From contig CAILKA010000640.1 in assembly GCA_903834645.1 (NCBI GenBank), forward strand, positions 1-10,993: a DNA stretch of 10,993 nt, in the 5' to 3' direction. The translations under genes and the position numbers were made by a program. The notes beneath the pieces were generated by a model, which saw only the letters and a list, made by a program, of their open reading frames with translations, had not been told where the DNA came from and searched no databases. Shown piece after piece: positions 1 to 6,645 of the stretch. The DNA comes from an uncultured beta proteobacterium (lineage in GTDB: Bacteria > Pseudomonadota > Gammaproteobacteria > Burkholderiales > Burkholderiaceae_C). Numbering within the stretch: position 1 is the first letter of the stretch; each line of letters begins with the position of its first letter.

Positions 1-41
1 GCCAGGCGCGACCACTGCGACCAGCGCTCTCGAAGGTTCAT
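1..41 (-). CDS. 5' end of the next tad-locus gene, position suggests CpaF/TadA ATPase (partial)
   Basis: Only the first 13 codons are inside the window, reading MNLRERWSQWSRL before the edge. The ATG at 41-39 lies 35 nt downstream of the cpaE stop codon on the same strand. It is preceded by a strong Shine-Dalgarno sequence (AAGGAAG) with a 6-nt spacer, so a real start is well supported. In most Tad loci cpaE/tadZ is followed directly by cpaF/tadA, the hexameric secretion ATPase that powers pilus assembly, and many of those proteins open with a short MxLRER-type stretch. The identity is therefore an inference from order and from a few residues; no ATPase motif is visible here. Confidence 0.55.
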   Translation of the reverse strand, partial: MNLRERWSQWSRL

Positions 42-47
42 CGTCGG

Positions 48-54
48 CTTCCTT
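48..54 (-). promoter_or_regulatory. ribosome binding site of the partial gene at the left edge
   Basis: On the minus strand this reads AAGGAAG, 6 nt ahead of the ATG at 41. It is one of the best Shine-Dalgarno matches in the window and is the main reason for calling a gene start so close to the edge. Confidence 0.6.
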
Positions 55-76
55 GGCGTGCGTGAGGGGGGTGCGC

Positions 77-1273
77 TCAGGCGGCCGCGCGCGGCCAGCC
101 CAGGCTGCGCAGCCAGGAGCGTGCACCGGGGGCTTCCAGGGCCAGCTCCGGGCTCAGCTCCTCGGCCCAGGCCGCCAGCGCCCGCGCCACCGGGTCGCGC
201 GGGGCGTGCTGGCCGATGGGCACGCCGTGATCGGTGGCGCTGGCCACTGCGGCGGCACTGTCGGGGATCTCGCGCGCCTCGTCGAAGCCCAGCGCCCGGC
301 GCAGATCCGTTGCGGTGAGCTCGCCGGGCTGCCCCACCCGGTTGACGACCAGCCGTGTGCGACCACGCGCCATGTCCAGTTCACGCAGCAGCCCCAGCAG
401 GCGGCGTGCGCCATGCAGCCCCGCCAGGGTGGGGGGCGCAATGACCTGCATCGAGCCCGCCAGGTCGAGCGCGGGCAGCGTGGCAGCGTCGGGCCCGCGC
501 CCGAGGTCGAGCACCACCGCGTCGAAGCGCGAGGCGGCGAGCTCGACGATGCGTGCCACCGACTCTGACCGGATCGCCATCGCTCCTTCGAGCCGCTGCG
601 GGGCGGGCAGCAGCCGCAGCTCGGGCCCGCAAGTCAACAGCGCCGACTCCAGCAGCGCACCGTCGAGCCTCGCATGCTGCGCAGCCAGATCGGAGAGCGT
701 GGTTGCGCTGGGCTGGTCGCTCAGGAACACGGCGGCATCCCCGTGCGCCAGATCCAGGTCGAGCACCACGGTGCGTCGACCGCGCGCGGAAAGTGCCGCG
801 GCCAGGCTGGTGGCCAGGAAGGTGGAGCCCGCGCCGCCCTTGGCCGACATCAGCGCAATCACCGGCGAGGGTGCGCGTGCGGTGGCGCGGGTGCCGGCCT
901 GTGCGCGCTCGATCTGGCGTGCGATCGCCTGCCCGAGCTCGCCCGGGCTGGAAGGCAGTGGCACCACCTCGCGCACGCCGGCGCGCATGGCCGCCAGCAG
1001 CGTCTCGGGCTTGGGATCGGGGGTGAGCAGCAGAACCGCGGTGCCAGGGCGGCTGGCGAGTGCGTCGCCGAGTTCCTGCAAGTCACCGGGGCCGACCACC
1101 GGCAGCGCCAGCGCGAGCAGCTGCGGGCTCTCCTCGCGCACCGCTCGTGCTGCGGCGTGCGCACCGCCTGCGCGTGCCTGAACGCGAAGCTCGGCACGCA
1201 GCAGCGCAGCCTCCCGGGCCACGGCCTCTGCGAACGATGGATCGGCGGCGATGGCAAGGAGCTGGAGCGACAT
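77..1273 (-). CDS. cpaE: CpaE/TadZ-type pilus localisation ATPase
   Basis: Predicted 398-residue cytoplasmic protein of the CpaE/TadZ family, ParA/MinD-like proteins that position the Tad pilus machine at a cell pole. Residues about 1-120 form a receiver-like alpha/beta domain without an obvious phospho-acceptor pattern. The ATPase-like domain begins near 137. It has the deviant Walker A stretch SAKGGAGST (143-151), the following LDLDLAHGD (171-179) and a Walker B-like VVLDLG (253-258). The signature lysine of the KGGxGK motif is present (K145), but the P-loop lysine is replaced by serine (S150). That departs from ParA/MinD and resembles the atypical P-loops described for some TadZ proteins. 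An in-frame extension reaches 1378, but the start at 1273 (MSLQLLAIA) fits the family; the Shine-Dalgarno there is weak. It follows the second TadE gene by 95 nt and precedes the presumed cpaF gene by 35 nt. Confidence 0.87.
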   Translation of the reverse strand: MSLQLLAIAADPSFAEAVAREAALLRAELRVQARAGGAHAAARAVREESPQLLALALPVVGPGDLQELGDALASRPGTAVLLLTPDPKPETLLAAMRAGVREVVPLPSSPGELGQAIARQIERAQAGTRATARAPSPVIALMSAKGGAGSTFLATSLAAALSARGRRTVVLDLDLAHGDAAVFLSDQPSATTLSDLAAQHARLDGALLESALLTCGPELRLLPAPQRLEGAMAIRSESVARIVELAASRFDAVVLDLGRGPDAATLPALDLAGSMQVIAPPTLAGLHGARRLLGLLRELDMARGRTRLVVNRVGQPGELTATDLRRALGFDEAREIPDSAAAVASATDHGVPIGQHAPRDPVARALAAWAEELSPELALEAPGARSWLRSLGWPRAAA

Positions 1274-1368
1274 GGGGTCTGTGTGCGTGAAGGAAGAAGT
1301 GCGTGAAGAACAGGAGCGGTGCGAGCGGGGTGGGCCGGGAGGATGCGAACGTTGGCAGGCCGTGCGCT

Positions 1369-1851
1369 TCAGCTGCACTGCATGGGGTTGAGGCTACTGT
1401 CGAGCGACTCGCGTGGCAGGTAGGCCGTGACGGCGGGTACCGGCAGCACGCCGAGCAGCCACAGGCCGCCTGGGGCGGCGTAGTTGCGAACCGTCACGCT
1501 CACGCCGGTGCAGGCTGGCAGGCCCCCAGCTTGCTGAGCGGCGCAGCCCGAGGGCAGGTACTGGATCGACACCGCTCCGCCTCGCACGCCGTCGAGCCAC
1601 GGTGCCATGCGGGTGCGCACGGCGGAGCCCGCGTCCAGGCTGCACACGACAGCGGTGCGCACCCCGGCACGTGCAGCCTCCCCGGCCGAGACGATCGCAA
1701 ACACCCAGCGCGAGAGATCGATCGTCGCCAGCGTGGTGGCCACGAACACCGTCACCACCAGGGCGAACTCCACCGCTGCCGCGCCGCGCTGCCTGCGTGG
1801 CAATCCAGCGCGACCCGGCGGCTGGCGCAGGCGGCTGTCAGAAGAACACAT
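1369..1851 (-). CDS. TadE/TadF-type minor pseudopilin (second copy)
   Basis: Predicted 160-residue minor pilin of the TadE/TadF class, inner-membrane pseudopilins needed for Flp pilus assembly. The N-terminus carries basic residues, then QRGAAAVEFALVV. Gly23 followed by Glu28 and Phe29 matches the G-X4-E-F prepilin cleavage pattern recognised by TadV-type peptidases, and a hydrophobic helix runs from about 24 to 45. The rest is a periplasmic domain with three spaced cysteines and one near the C-terminus. The ATG at 1851 lies 14 nt inside the end of the preceding tadE gene, with no clear Shine-Dalgarno, so translation is probably coupled. Whether it is functionally TadE or TadF cannot be decided from the sequence; its greater distance from the cluster's canonical TadE makes TadF possible. 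Confidence 0.82.
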   Translation of the reverse strand: MCSSDSRLRQPPGRAGLPRRQRGAAAVEFALVVTVFVATTLATIDLSRWVFAIVSAGEAARAGVRTAVVCSLDAGSAVRTRMAPWLDGVRGGAVSIQYLPSGCAAQQAGGLPACTGVSVTVRNYAAPGGLWLLGVLPVPAVTAYLPRESLDSSLNPMQCS

Positions 1852-2293
1852 ACGGCACCGTCACGCTGATCGGGGAGAAGGAGAAGGCCGGCAGTGCGCT
1901 CCAGCCCAGCGCCGGAAAGCGCCAGCCCGATACCGTCACCGTCACGAGGTCGAGCGTGCCGGCGCCGGTGGCCACCGCGCGTACCGCCGGGCTGGAGGAG
2001 GGCTCCAGGATCGCCACCTCCTGCACCGTCAGGCCTGCCAGCAGCGCCGGCCGTGCGCACGCGCCGGCGGAGGTGTCGGGTGAGCCGGTGACGACGATGC
2101 AGCGCGCCTCCAGCTGCCGCGCCGTGTCGGCCGGGGTGCCCACGGCGAGGTACCGCGCCGCCGCGCGCGTGCCACGTGCCAGCGTGTCCCATGCCGCCAC
2201 CGCGCGACCGAACTCGACCGCGCCCAGCACGAGCGGCACCAGCACCGTCATCACGAGGGCGAACTCGACGGAGGCCACACCGCGCATGCGCAT
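1838..2293 (-). CDS. TadE-type minor pseudopilin
   Basis: Predicted 151-residue TadE-like minor pilin. It begins MRMRGVASVEFALVMTVLVP: Gly5 with Glu10 and Phe11 is the G-X4-E-F processing site, followed by a hydrophobic segment to about residue 25 and the typical TadE continuation GAVEFGRAVAAWDTLARGTRA. The short leader before the glycine is normal for class III prepilins. The open frame extends far upstream, but that part lies antiparallel-frame within tadG and lacks pilin features. The ATG at 2293 shares one base with the tadG stop (TGATG), a classic coupling arrangement, so this start was chosen. A second ATG two codons later (2287) is an alternative. The domain after the helix contains two cysteines (C65 and C79) that could form a periplasmic disulfide. 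Confidence 0.87.
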   Translation of the reverse strand: MRMRGVASVEFALVMTVLVPLVLGAVEFGRAVAAWDTLARGTRAAARYLAVGTPADTARQLEARCIVVTGSPDTSAGACARPALLAGLTVQEVAILEPSSSPAVRAVATGAGTLDLVTVTVSGWRFPALGWSALPAFSFSPISVTVPYVFF

Positions 2294-3588
2294 CACTGCA
2301 CCAGGGCGGGCACCAGGGGCCCGAAGCTGCCGCCGGCCAGGCCGCTGGAGGCGCAGGGCGTGCCGGCCGTGCGCGTCAGGCCCAGGAACTCCACGTCCAT
2401 CGTCGCGGCCACCTGCGACCATTGCGCTGCCGAGCCCCCGTTGCGCACAGGAGCCAGCATCAGCACGCAGGCGAAGTCCAGGATCGGGGGCTGGGCCGAG
2501 CCCGAGGCCGCCCACGTCGAACAGTCGACGATGGCGGCCACCGCCACGCGCCTGCGCTGCCCGAGGCTCGCGTGCTGGGCACCCGTGAGCTTGGTGGTGT
2601 TGTTGGCCACGGCGCCCTGGAAGGGCGCACGCGCTGCGCTGCGCACGACGAAGTCGGCATAGTGGTTGGAGCCCGTGGGGTAGCTGTAGCCGGTGAAGTC
2701 GGGCTTGGCGCTGGCCGGGTCCATGGCGCTGGCGTACACGCCAAAGCGAGCGTTCCAGGCCGACTCGAGCGTGGACACCACGCCCGGCTGGCCCACCTGC
2801 GAGCCGGCGGACACGGAACAGGCCCCGGACCCGTTCAGCAGGTCGCGCAACTCCGAGGCCCCCCCGGCCGGGGGCGTGAAGTCCAGCCACCCGTAGCGCC
2901 CGGATCCATAGCCCGAGCCCGGGTTGCTGACCGCGGTCAGCCGCTCGCCCACGGTGCGGCCGTAGAGGTTGGCTGCGGTGCCTGCGCCCACCTTGCACAC
3001 GGCCACCGGGATCGCGCACACGCTTTGCCCGGGCGCCAGCGTGGCGGTGGCGCTGGCCGAGACCGTGAGCTGCTGCGGCAGCCCCGCAACGACGGTGCCC
3101 AGCAGCGGCAGCAGGAAGAGCGTGTTGCCCTCGTCGGCGTAGCTGCAGCGCGCGAACCGCGCCGCCGTGGGCGAGAGCCCTCCGGTGGACAGGGCGCTGG
3201 CCTCCACCCACGGCCCGCCGGAGGCCGTGCTGCTGAACGCCACACGGATGCGCGCGGGCGAGAGCGTGTCGCGCTGGAAGCGCATGCGGTTGACGCTGAC
3301 GGGGTCACGCGCGGCCGCCCCGGCGCGGGCGGGGTCGGTAAGCGCCAGCGCATGGGCGCGCGCGACATCGAAGATGCTTGCGTCGTTCACGCCCGTGAGC
3401 TGTGCCGAGGCCGCCAGCGCGCAGGCGTCCATCGCGCTTTGCAGCTCGGTGCGGTAGACGACGACCCGGCCGATGTCCACGGCCAGGGCTGCAAAGCCCG
3501 CCAGCAGCGGCAGCACGAGTGCGGCCAGGATCGCGATGCCGCCTCGCACCCGGCGACGTCTGCGCATGGGGGAGCGGCTCGCTGGCAT
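2293..3588 (-). CDS. TadG-like pilus assembly protein
   Basis: Predicted 431-residue protein with a TadE/TadG-type N-terminal module. A run of arginines (RRRRRVRGG, residues 9-17) is followed by one transmembrane helix (about 18-37), then AVDIGRVVVYRTELQSAMDACALAAS, the hallmark stretch of this family (quoted only to show continuity with VDIGR and DAAALA-type motifs). The remainder is periplasmic, with several cysteines. Many TadG proteins carry a von Willebrand A domain; I see no DxSxS MIDAS motif here, so this looks like a shorter form without it. The start at 3588 was preferred over GTG at 3615 because an AGGAGG lies 4 nt ahead of it, although the GTG overlaps the previous stop. It lies 23 nt after the lipoprotein gene and overlaps tadE by one base. 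TadG is thought to act with TadE/TadF in pilus assembly. Confidence 0.83.
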   Translation of the reverse strand: MPASRSPMRRRRRVRGGIAILAALVLPLLAGFAALAVDIGRVVVYRTELQSAMDACALAASAQLTGVNDASIFDVARAHALALTDPARAGAAARDPVSVNRMRFQRDTLSPARIRVAFSSTASGGPWVEASALSTGGLSPTAARFARCSYADEGNTLFLLPLLGTVVAGLPQQLTVSASATATLAPGQSVCAIPVAVCKVGAGTAANLYGRTVGERLTAVSNPGSGYGSGRYGWLDFTPPAGGASELRDLLNGSGACSVSAGSQVGQPGVVSTLESAWNARFGVYASAMDPASAKPDFTGYSYPTGSNHYADFVVRSAARAPFQGAVANNTTKLTGAQHASLGQRRRVAVAAIVDCSTWAASGSAQPPILDFACVLMLAPVRNGGSAAQWSQVAATMDVEFLGLTRTAGTPCASSGLAGGSFGPLVPALVQ

Positions 3589-3592
3589 GAGC

Positions 3593-3598
3593 CCTCCT
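3593..3598 (-). promoter_or_regulatory. ribosome binding site deciding the tadG-like start
   Basis: AGGAGG on the minus strand, 4 nt ahead of the ATG at 3588. It favours that ATG over the upstream GTG at 3615, which has no comparable site but overlaps the preceding stop codon. Confidence 0.6.
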
Positions 3599-3611
3599 GC
3601 ACAGGGGGGCT

Positions 3612-3995
3612 TCACGGCTGGCCCGCGCCCGCGCCGATGCCGAGCACGTTGAAGGTGGTGGGTGGTGTCTTGAAACCTTCTCGGTGGCGCGCGAGGATGT
3701 GGACAGCCGCCACGCCGTCGAAGGGTGCTGCGGCATCGGTGGCGGCCGCGCCTGCCTGCGGGCGCAGCACCTGTTGCGCCATCGCCTGGCGCGTGGCGCT
3801 GCCCAGCCGGGCATCGAGTGTGGGCGCGGCTGGCGCGAAGGCGGTGGCGCAGCCGCCCAGCGCGACGAGCGTGAAGAGCGCCGTTGCGACCAGGCTCCGA
3901 CGGGCCGGCGGGTCGCAGGCTTGCGCCGGCGCCGCTGGCGTGAAGGTGATGGCGTGTGGGCCGCGCGCGCCCGCTGGAGGCAGGAGGTCTTGCAT
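3612..3995 (-). CDS. small putative lipoprotein of the Tad locus
   Basis: Predicted 127-residue protein between the secretin gene and tadG. A hydrophobic stretch ALFTLVALGGC (39-49) ends in a lipobox-like LGGC, so Cys49 could be lipidated and the protein tethered to the outer or inner membrane. The region ahead of that stretch is about 33 residues, long for a lipoprotein signal, and includes RR (32-33). The mature part has a low-complexity alanine-rich section and a C-terminus FDGVAAVHILARHREGFK then FNVLGIGAG, a layout I recall from small lipoproteins between secretin and TadG genes in other proteobacterial Tad loci. A role as a secretin-associated lipoprotein is inference. The start at 3995 has GGAGAG with a 6-nt spacer. 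An ATG at 4046 overlapping the cpaC stop (TGATG) would give 144 residues. Confidence 0.72.
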   Translation of the reverse strand: MQDLLPPAGARGPHAITFTPAAPAQACDPPARRSLVATALFTLVALGGCATAFAPAAPTLDARLGSATRQAMAQQVLRPQAGAAATDAAAPFDGVAAVHILARHREGFKTPPTTFNVLGIGAGAGQP

Positions 3996-4001
3996 GGTGG
4001 T

Positions 4002-4007
4002 CTCTCC
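4002..4007 (-). promoter_or_regulatory. ribosome binding site deciding the lipoprotein start
   Basis: GGAGAG on the minus strand with a 6-nt spacer to the ATG at 3995. It argues for the shorter protein over the ATG at 4046 that overlaps the cpaC stop. Confidence 0.5.
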
Positions 4008-4045
4008 GGGCAAAGGGGTGGAACCAGGACGGCTCTGGCCTGGCA

Positions 4046-5578
4046 TCAGGGCGACATGCGCGACGGGGCCGACACAGGCGCCGGCGTGCCCTCCAGCCGC
4101 CCGCCGAAGATCCGCTCCTCGCGCGAGGCGGGGTTGAAGCCGTCGGTGGGCAGCGGGGTACCCGCGGGCAGCGTGCGCACCAGGCGCGGCGTGATCACGA
4201 ACAGCAGCTCGCTGCGGTCGCTCTGGAACTCGGTGGAGCGAAAGAGTGCCCCGAGGATCGGCAGCTCGCCGAGGAACGGGAAGCGCGAGATGTTCTGCGA
4301 CGCGTTGCTCTTGATGAGCCCGGCGATCGCCAGGCTCTGCCCGTCGCGCAGCTGCACGCTCGTCTGCGCGCGCCGCGTCGTGAAGCTCGGCAGCACGGTC
4401 GTGGCACCCCCCGTGGTGACGAAGGGCGAGCCCGTGCGGGCGAGCTCCGAGACCTCGGGCGCCACGCGCAGGTGGATGAGGTCACCGTCGAGCACGATGG
4501 GCGTGAACTTCAGACCCACGCCGTACTCCTTTTCCTCCAGCGTCACGGTCGTGCCGCCGGCATCGTTGGCGCGGGCCACCGGGATGAAGATCTTGCCGCC
4601 CGCCAGGAAGCTGCCCTCCTGGCCGCTCACCGAGACGATGCTCGGCTCGGCCAGGATCTTCACGAGCCCGTCGTCGAACTTGCCGTCCACGGTGGCGCGG
4701 CTGCCGTTGCCGTTCTTGGTCACGCTCAGCGCGCCGAAGATGTCCTGCAGCCTGGATGTGACGAGCCCCCACGTGACGCTGCCCGCCACGTTGCTCAGGT
4801 TCAGGCCCACGCCGAACTGGTCCAGCAGCGTGCGCGACACCTCCGCCACCTTCACCTCGAGCATCACCTGCTGGGGCTGCACGACGGCCATCAGGTTGAT
4901 GACGCGTGGCGTCTGGCCGGCCCCACCTGCGCGCCCCGCCCCGTAGCCGCCCGGGTCAGCCTGGCCTGCCGCGCCTCCCGAGGCGCCCGCGCCCGGGGCA
5001 GCGGCGCCGAGACCGGGCGCAACCGGGCCGAGCGCACGCGCAAAGGCACGCACGTAGCCGTCGGCCAGTGCCACCGCATGCTCGGCCTTGGTGGCGCTCG
5101 AGACGGTGCCAGTCAGGACGATCGATTCACCCGCGGCGTGGACGCGGATGCCTTCCTCGCCGGGCAGCAACGCGGCGAGCTGGCGCTGCAGCGTCGCGGT
5201 GTCTACCGCCACCGTGACATCGATCACCGTCACGGCGCCGCCGGCGCGCCACAGCATCACGTTGGACGAGCCGAAGCCCTTGCCCAGCAGGTAGAGCTCG
5301 CGCGGGCTCGTCATCGTCACATCCACCACCGCCGGGTTGCCGATGGACAGCCGCTCCACTGGCGCGGGCAGCCGCAGCACGGTGGACTTGCCCACCGTGA
5401 GCGCCAGCGGCGTGGCGACCTCGGTGGTGACGGGCTCGGTGGCCGCCCGCTCGGGCGCCACTGCGGGGATCTGTGAGGCGGCCGTCTCGCTGGCCAGGGC
5501 GGGCACGATGGCCAGGAGCGGCCAGGACGCGCCGAGCGCGACGCAGGCTTGCAGCAGGGCAGGCAGGGGCGTGGACAT
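4046..5578 (-). CDS. cpaC: CpaC/RcpA outer-membrane secretin of the Flp pilus
   Basis: Predicted 510-residue secretin, the outer-membrane pore through which the Flp pilus exits. Residues 1-29 form a signal peptide with a plausible cut at ALA-SE. A pilus/BON-type N-terminal domain follows (about 60-123, LYLLGKGFGSSNVMLW), then a BON-like region (about 125-178). A glycine/alanine-rich linker spans about 183-222. The secretin core runs from 237 (QVMLEVKVAEVSR) to 467 and holds the family signature FPFLGELPILGALFRS (433-448) plus ELLFVITPRLV (457-467). Length and order match CpaC/RcpA. The start at 5578 was chosen because GGAG lies 4 nt ahead and it opens directly on the signal peptide; an in-frame ATG at 5620 adds 14 residues and is less likely. 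A strong hairpin precedes the gene in the 65-nt gap after cpaB. Confidence 0.95.
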   Translation of the reverse strand: MSTPLPALLQACVALGASWPLLAIVPALASETAASQIPAVAPERAATEPVTTEVATPLALTVGKSTVLRLPAPVERLSIGNPAVVDVTMTSPRELYLLGKGFGSSNVMLWRAGGAVTVIDVTVAVDTATLQRQLAALLPGEEGIRVHAAGESIVLTGTVSSATKAEHAVALADGYVRAFARALGPVAPGLGAAAPGAGASGGAAGQADPGGYGAGRAGGAGQTPRVINLMAVVQPQQVMLEVKVAEVSRTLLDQFGVGLNLSNVAGSVTWGLVTSRLQDIFGALSVTKNGNGSRATVDGKFDDGLVKILAEPSIVSVSGQEGSFLAGGKIFIPVARANDAGGTTVTLEEKEYGVGLKFTPIVLDGDLIHLRVAPEVSELARTGSPFVTTGGATTVLPSFTTRRAQTSVQLRDGQSLAIAGLIKSNASQNISRFPFLGELPILGALFRSTEFQSDRSELLFVITPRLVRTLPAGTPLPTDGFNPASREERIFGGRLEGTPAPVSAPSRMSP

Positions 5579-5609
5579 GGAACTCCGGGACAGATGAAGG
5601 GCGTGAGGG

Positions 5610-5630
5610 GCCGGGGCCACGGGCCCCGGC
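5610..5630 (-). other. intercistronic GC hairpin between cpaB and cpaC
   Basis: A perfect 9-bp inverted repeat, GCCGGGGCC and GGCCCCGGC, separated by 3 nt. It lies 13 nt after the cpaB stop and 31 nt before the cpaC start. There is no run of T after it in the reading direction, so it does not look like a complete intrinsic terminator. It may act as an mRNA stabiliser, processing stop or partial attenuator, which is inference. Confidence 0.5.
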
Positions 5631-5643
5631 GGCGGGGCGGCGA

Positions 5644-6570
5644 TCAGAGCTCGACCGTGGTGCGCGATACGCCGCGGATCACCTCGATACGCGTGGGCGG
5701 TTCGGTGGGGGCGGGCGGACGCGAAGGGGCCGCTGCGGGAACGGGAACGGGAGCGGGAGCGGGAGCGGGAGCGGGAGCAGGAGCCCGGGCCGGGGCGCGT
5801 GCCCGCGACACCGGGCCAGCTGCGGGTCGCGTCGCCACAGTGCGCACGGCCACCGGCACGGGGCTGCCGGGCGCGCCGAAGAGATCGGCCTTGCCCATGC
5901 CGGCAGTGGCTGCCTCGCGCCGGTCCACCGGGTTGCGCAGCACGAGCGAGAGGTTGCCCACGCTGCGTGCCACGTCGAGCAGCTCGGCCTGCTGCGGCGT
6001 GACTTCCAGCGTGACCGCGTTGACCACCTTGGGCCGCGTCTCGTCGCGGCCGGCCTCCTGCGCCACTGCCAGCACGAGGATGCCCTCGAGCACGATCTTG
6101 GACAGCGGCGCGCCGCTGCCGCGCTTGTCGTCGTCCACCGTGGTGTGCACCATCACGTCCACGAGGTTGCCCGGCAGCGCGAAGCCCGCCACGCCGATCA
6201 CCTCATTGACGCGCACCGTGATCGCGCGCCGGCCCTCGCCGATGGCTGCAGCCAGGCCGCCGCGAGCGCCCACCGGGGCGAGCTTGGAGGCGAGGATCGG
6301 CTCGCCGCGGGCGAGCGACGTGCGCACCACGCGCCCCTGCAGCGCGGCCGGATCGGGGAAGGCGCCCTCAGGCAGCGAACCACCCGGCCAGGCAAGCGTC
6401 GTGATGGCCGTGGCGTCGAGCGCCGTGCCGAGGTCGATCTCGCGCGCGGCCACGGCGATGTGCGCACCGGGCGTCTTGTGGCCGCTCATCCAGCGTGCGG
6501 CCAGCGTGACCGACACGAGGCCGGCCAGCAGCGCCAGCGCCAGCACGATCAGGGCTCGAGTGTGTTTCAT
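5644..6570 (-). CDS. cpaB: CpaB/RcpC Flp pilus assembly protein with SAF domain
   Basis: Predicted 308-residue periplasmic protein of the CpaB/RcpC family, which works with the secretin in Flp pilus assembly. An N-terminal signal anchor (MKHTRALIVLALALLAGLVS, about 1-25) precedes a SAF domain at about 37-99, the clamp-like fold shared with flagellar FlgA and antifreeze-like proteins (AVAAREIDLGTALD, then RGEPILASKLAP). The RcpC/CpaB region follows (about 115-215, including ITVRVNEVIGVAGFALPGN and LSLVLRNP). The C-terminus is an Ala-Pro repeat ending in IEVIRGVSRTTVEL, a tail typical of the family. The Ala-Pro segment is encoded by tandem hexanucleotides. The start at 6570 has no clear Shine-Dalgarno, but no better one lies nearby. 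It follows the peptidase gene by 75 nt. Confidence 0.94.
   Translation of the reverse strand: MKHTRALIVLALALLAGLVSVTLAARWMSGHKTPGAHIAVAAREIDLGTALDATAITTLAWPGGSLPEGAFPDPAALQGRVVRTSLARGEPILASKLAPVGARGGLAAAIGEGRRAITVRVNEVIGVAGFALPGNLVDVMVHTTVDDDKRGSGAPLSKIVLEGILVLAVAQEAGRDETRPKVVNAVTLEVTPQQAELLDVARSVGNLSLVLRNPVDRREAATAGMGKADLFGAPGSPVPVAVRTVATRPAAGPVSRARAPARAPAPAPAPAPAPVPVPAAAPSRPPAPTEPPTRIEVIRGVSRTTVEL
5737..5784 (-). repeat. hexanucleotide tandem repeat inside cpaB
   Basis: Eight contiguous 6-bp units on the plus strand: GGGAAC twice, GGGAGC five times, then AGGAGC. On the coding strand these read as GTTCCC and GCTCCC/GCTCCT codon pairs, giving a Val-Pro/Ala-Pro linker near the C-terminus of CpaB. 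The unit length is a multiple of three, so gain or loss of units would change linker length without breaking the frame. Confidence 0.85.
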
Positions 6571-6619
6571 GGGTGTGAGTCAGTGGGGTGGGTCGCAGGA
6601 GGAGGGGGCGTGGCGAGGG

Positions 6620-6637
6620 CGCGCCGGTGGTGGCGCG
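6620..6637 (-). other. small hairpin after the prepilin peptidase gene
   Basis: CGCGCC and GGCGCG form a 6-bp stem around a 6-nt loop, starting 8 nt after the stop codon at 6646 and before cpaB. No T tract follows. It may be a weak transcript-stabilising element or chance in GC-rich sequence. Confidence 0.3.
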
Positions 6638-6645
6638 TGCAGGCC

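Noticed and set aside
2294..3211. Upstream extension of the tadE reading frame (to 457 codons)
   Set aside because: The extension is an off-frame read of tadG, with no signal or pilin feature. The TadE signature begins at the ATG at 2293.
2293..3588. Von Willebrand A metal-binding motif in the TadG-like protein
   Set aside because: The only similar stretch is VDCSTW, which does not match DxSxS and lies late in the protein.
2176..4137. 653-codon open frame on the plus strand
   Set aside because: It lies opposite tadG, the lipoprotein gene and neighbouring genes. The translation is arginine/glycine/alanine-rich with no domain, as expected of an antisense frame in very GC-rich DNA.
3956..5476. 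506-codon plus-strand open frame opposite the secretin gene
   Set aside because: It is antisense to cpaC, which has full family motifs. The product has no recognisable fold or motif.
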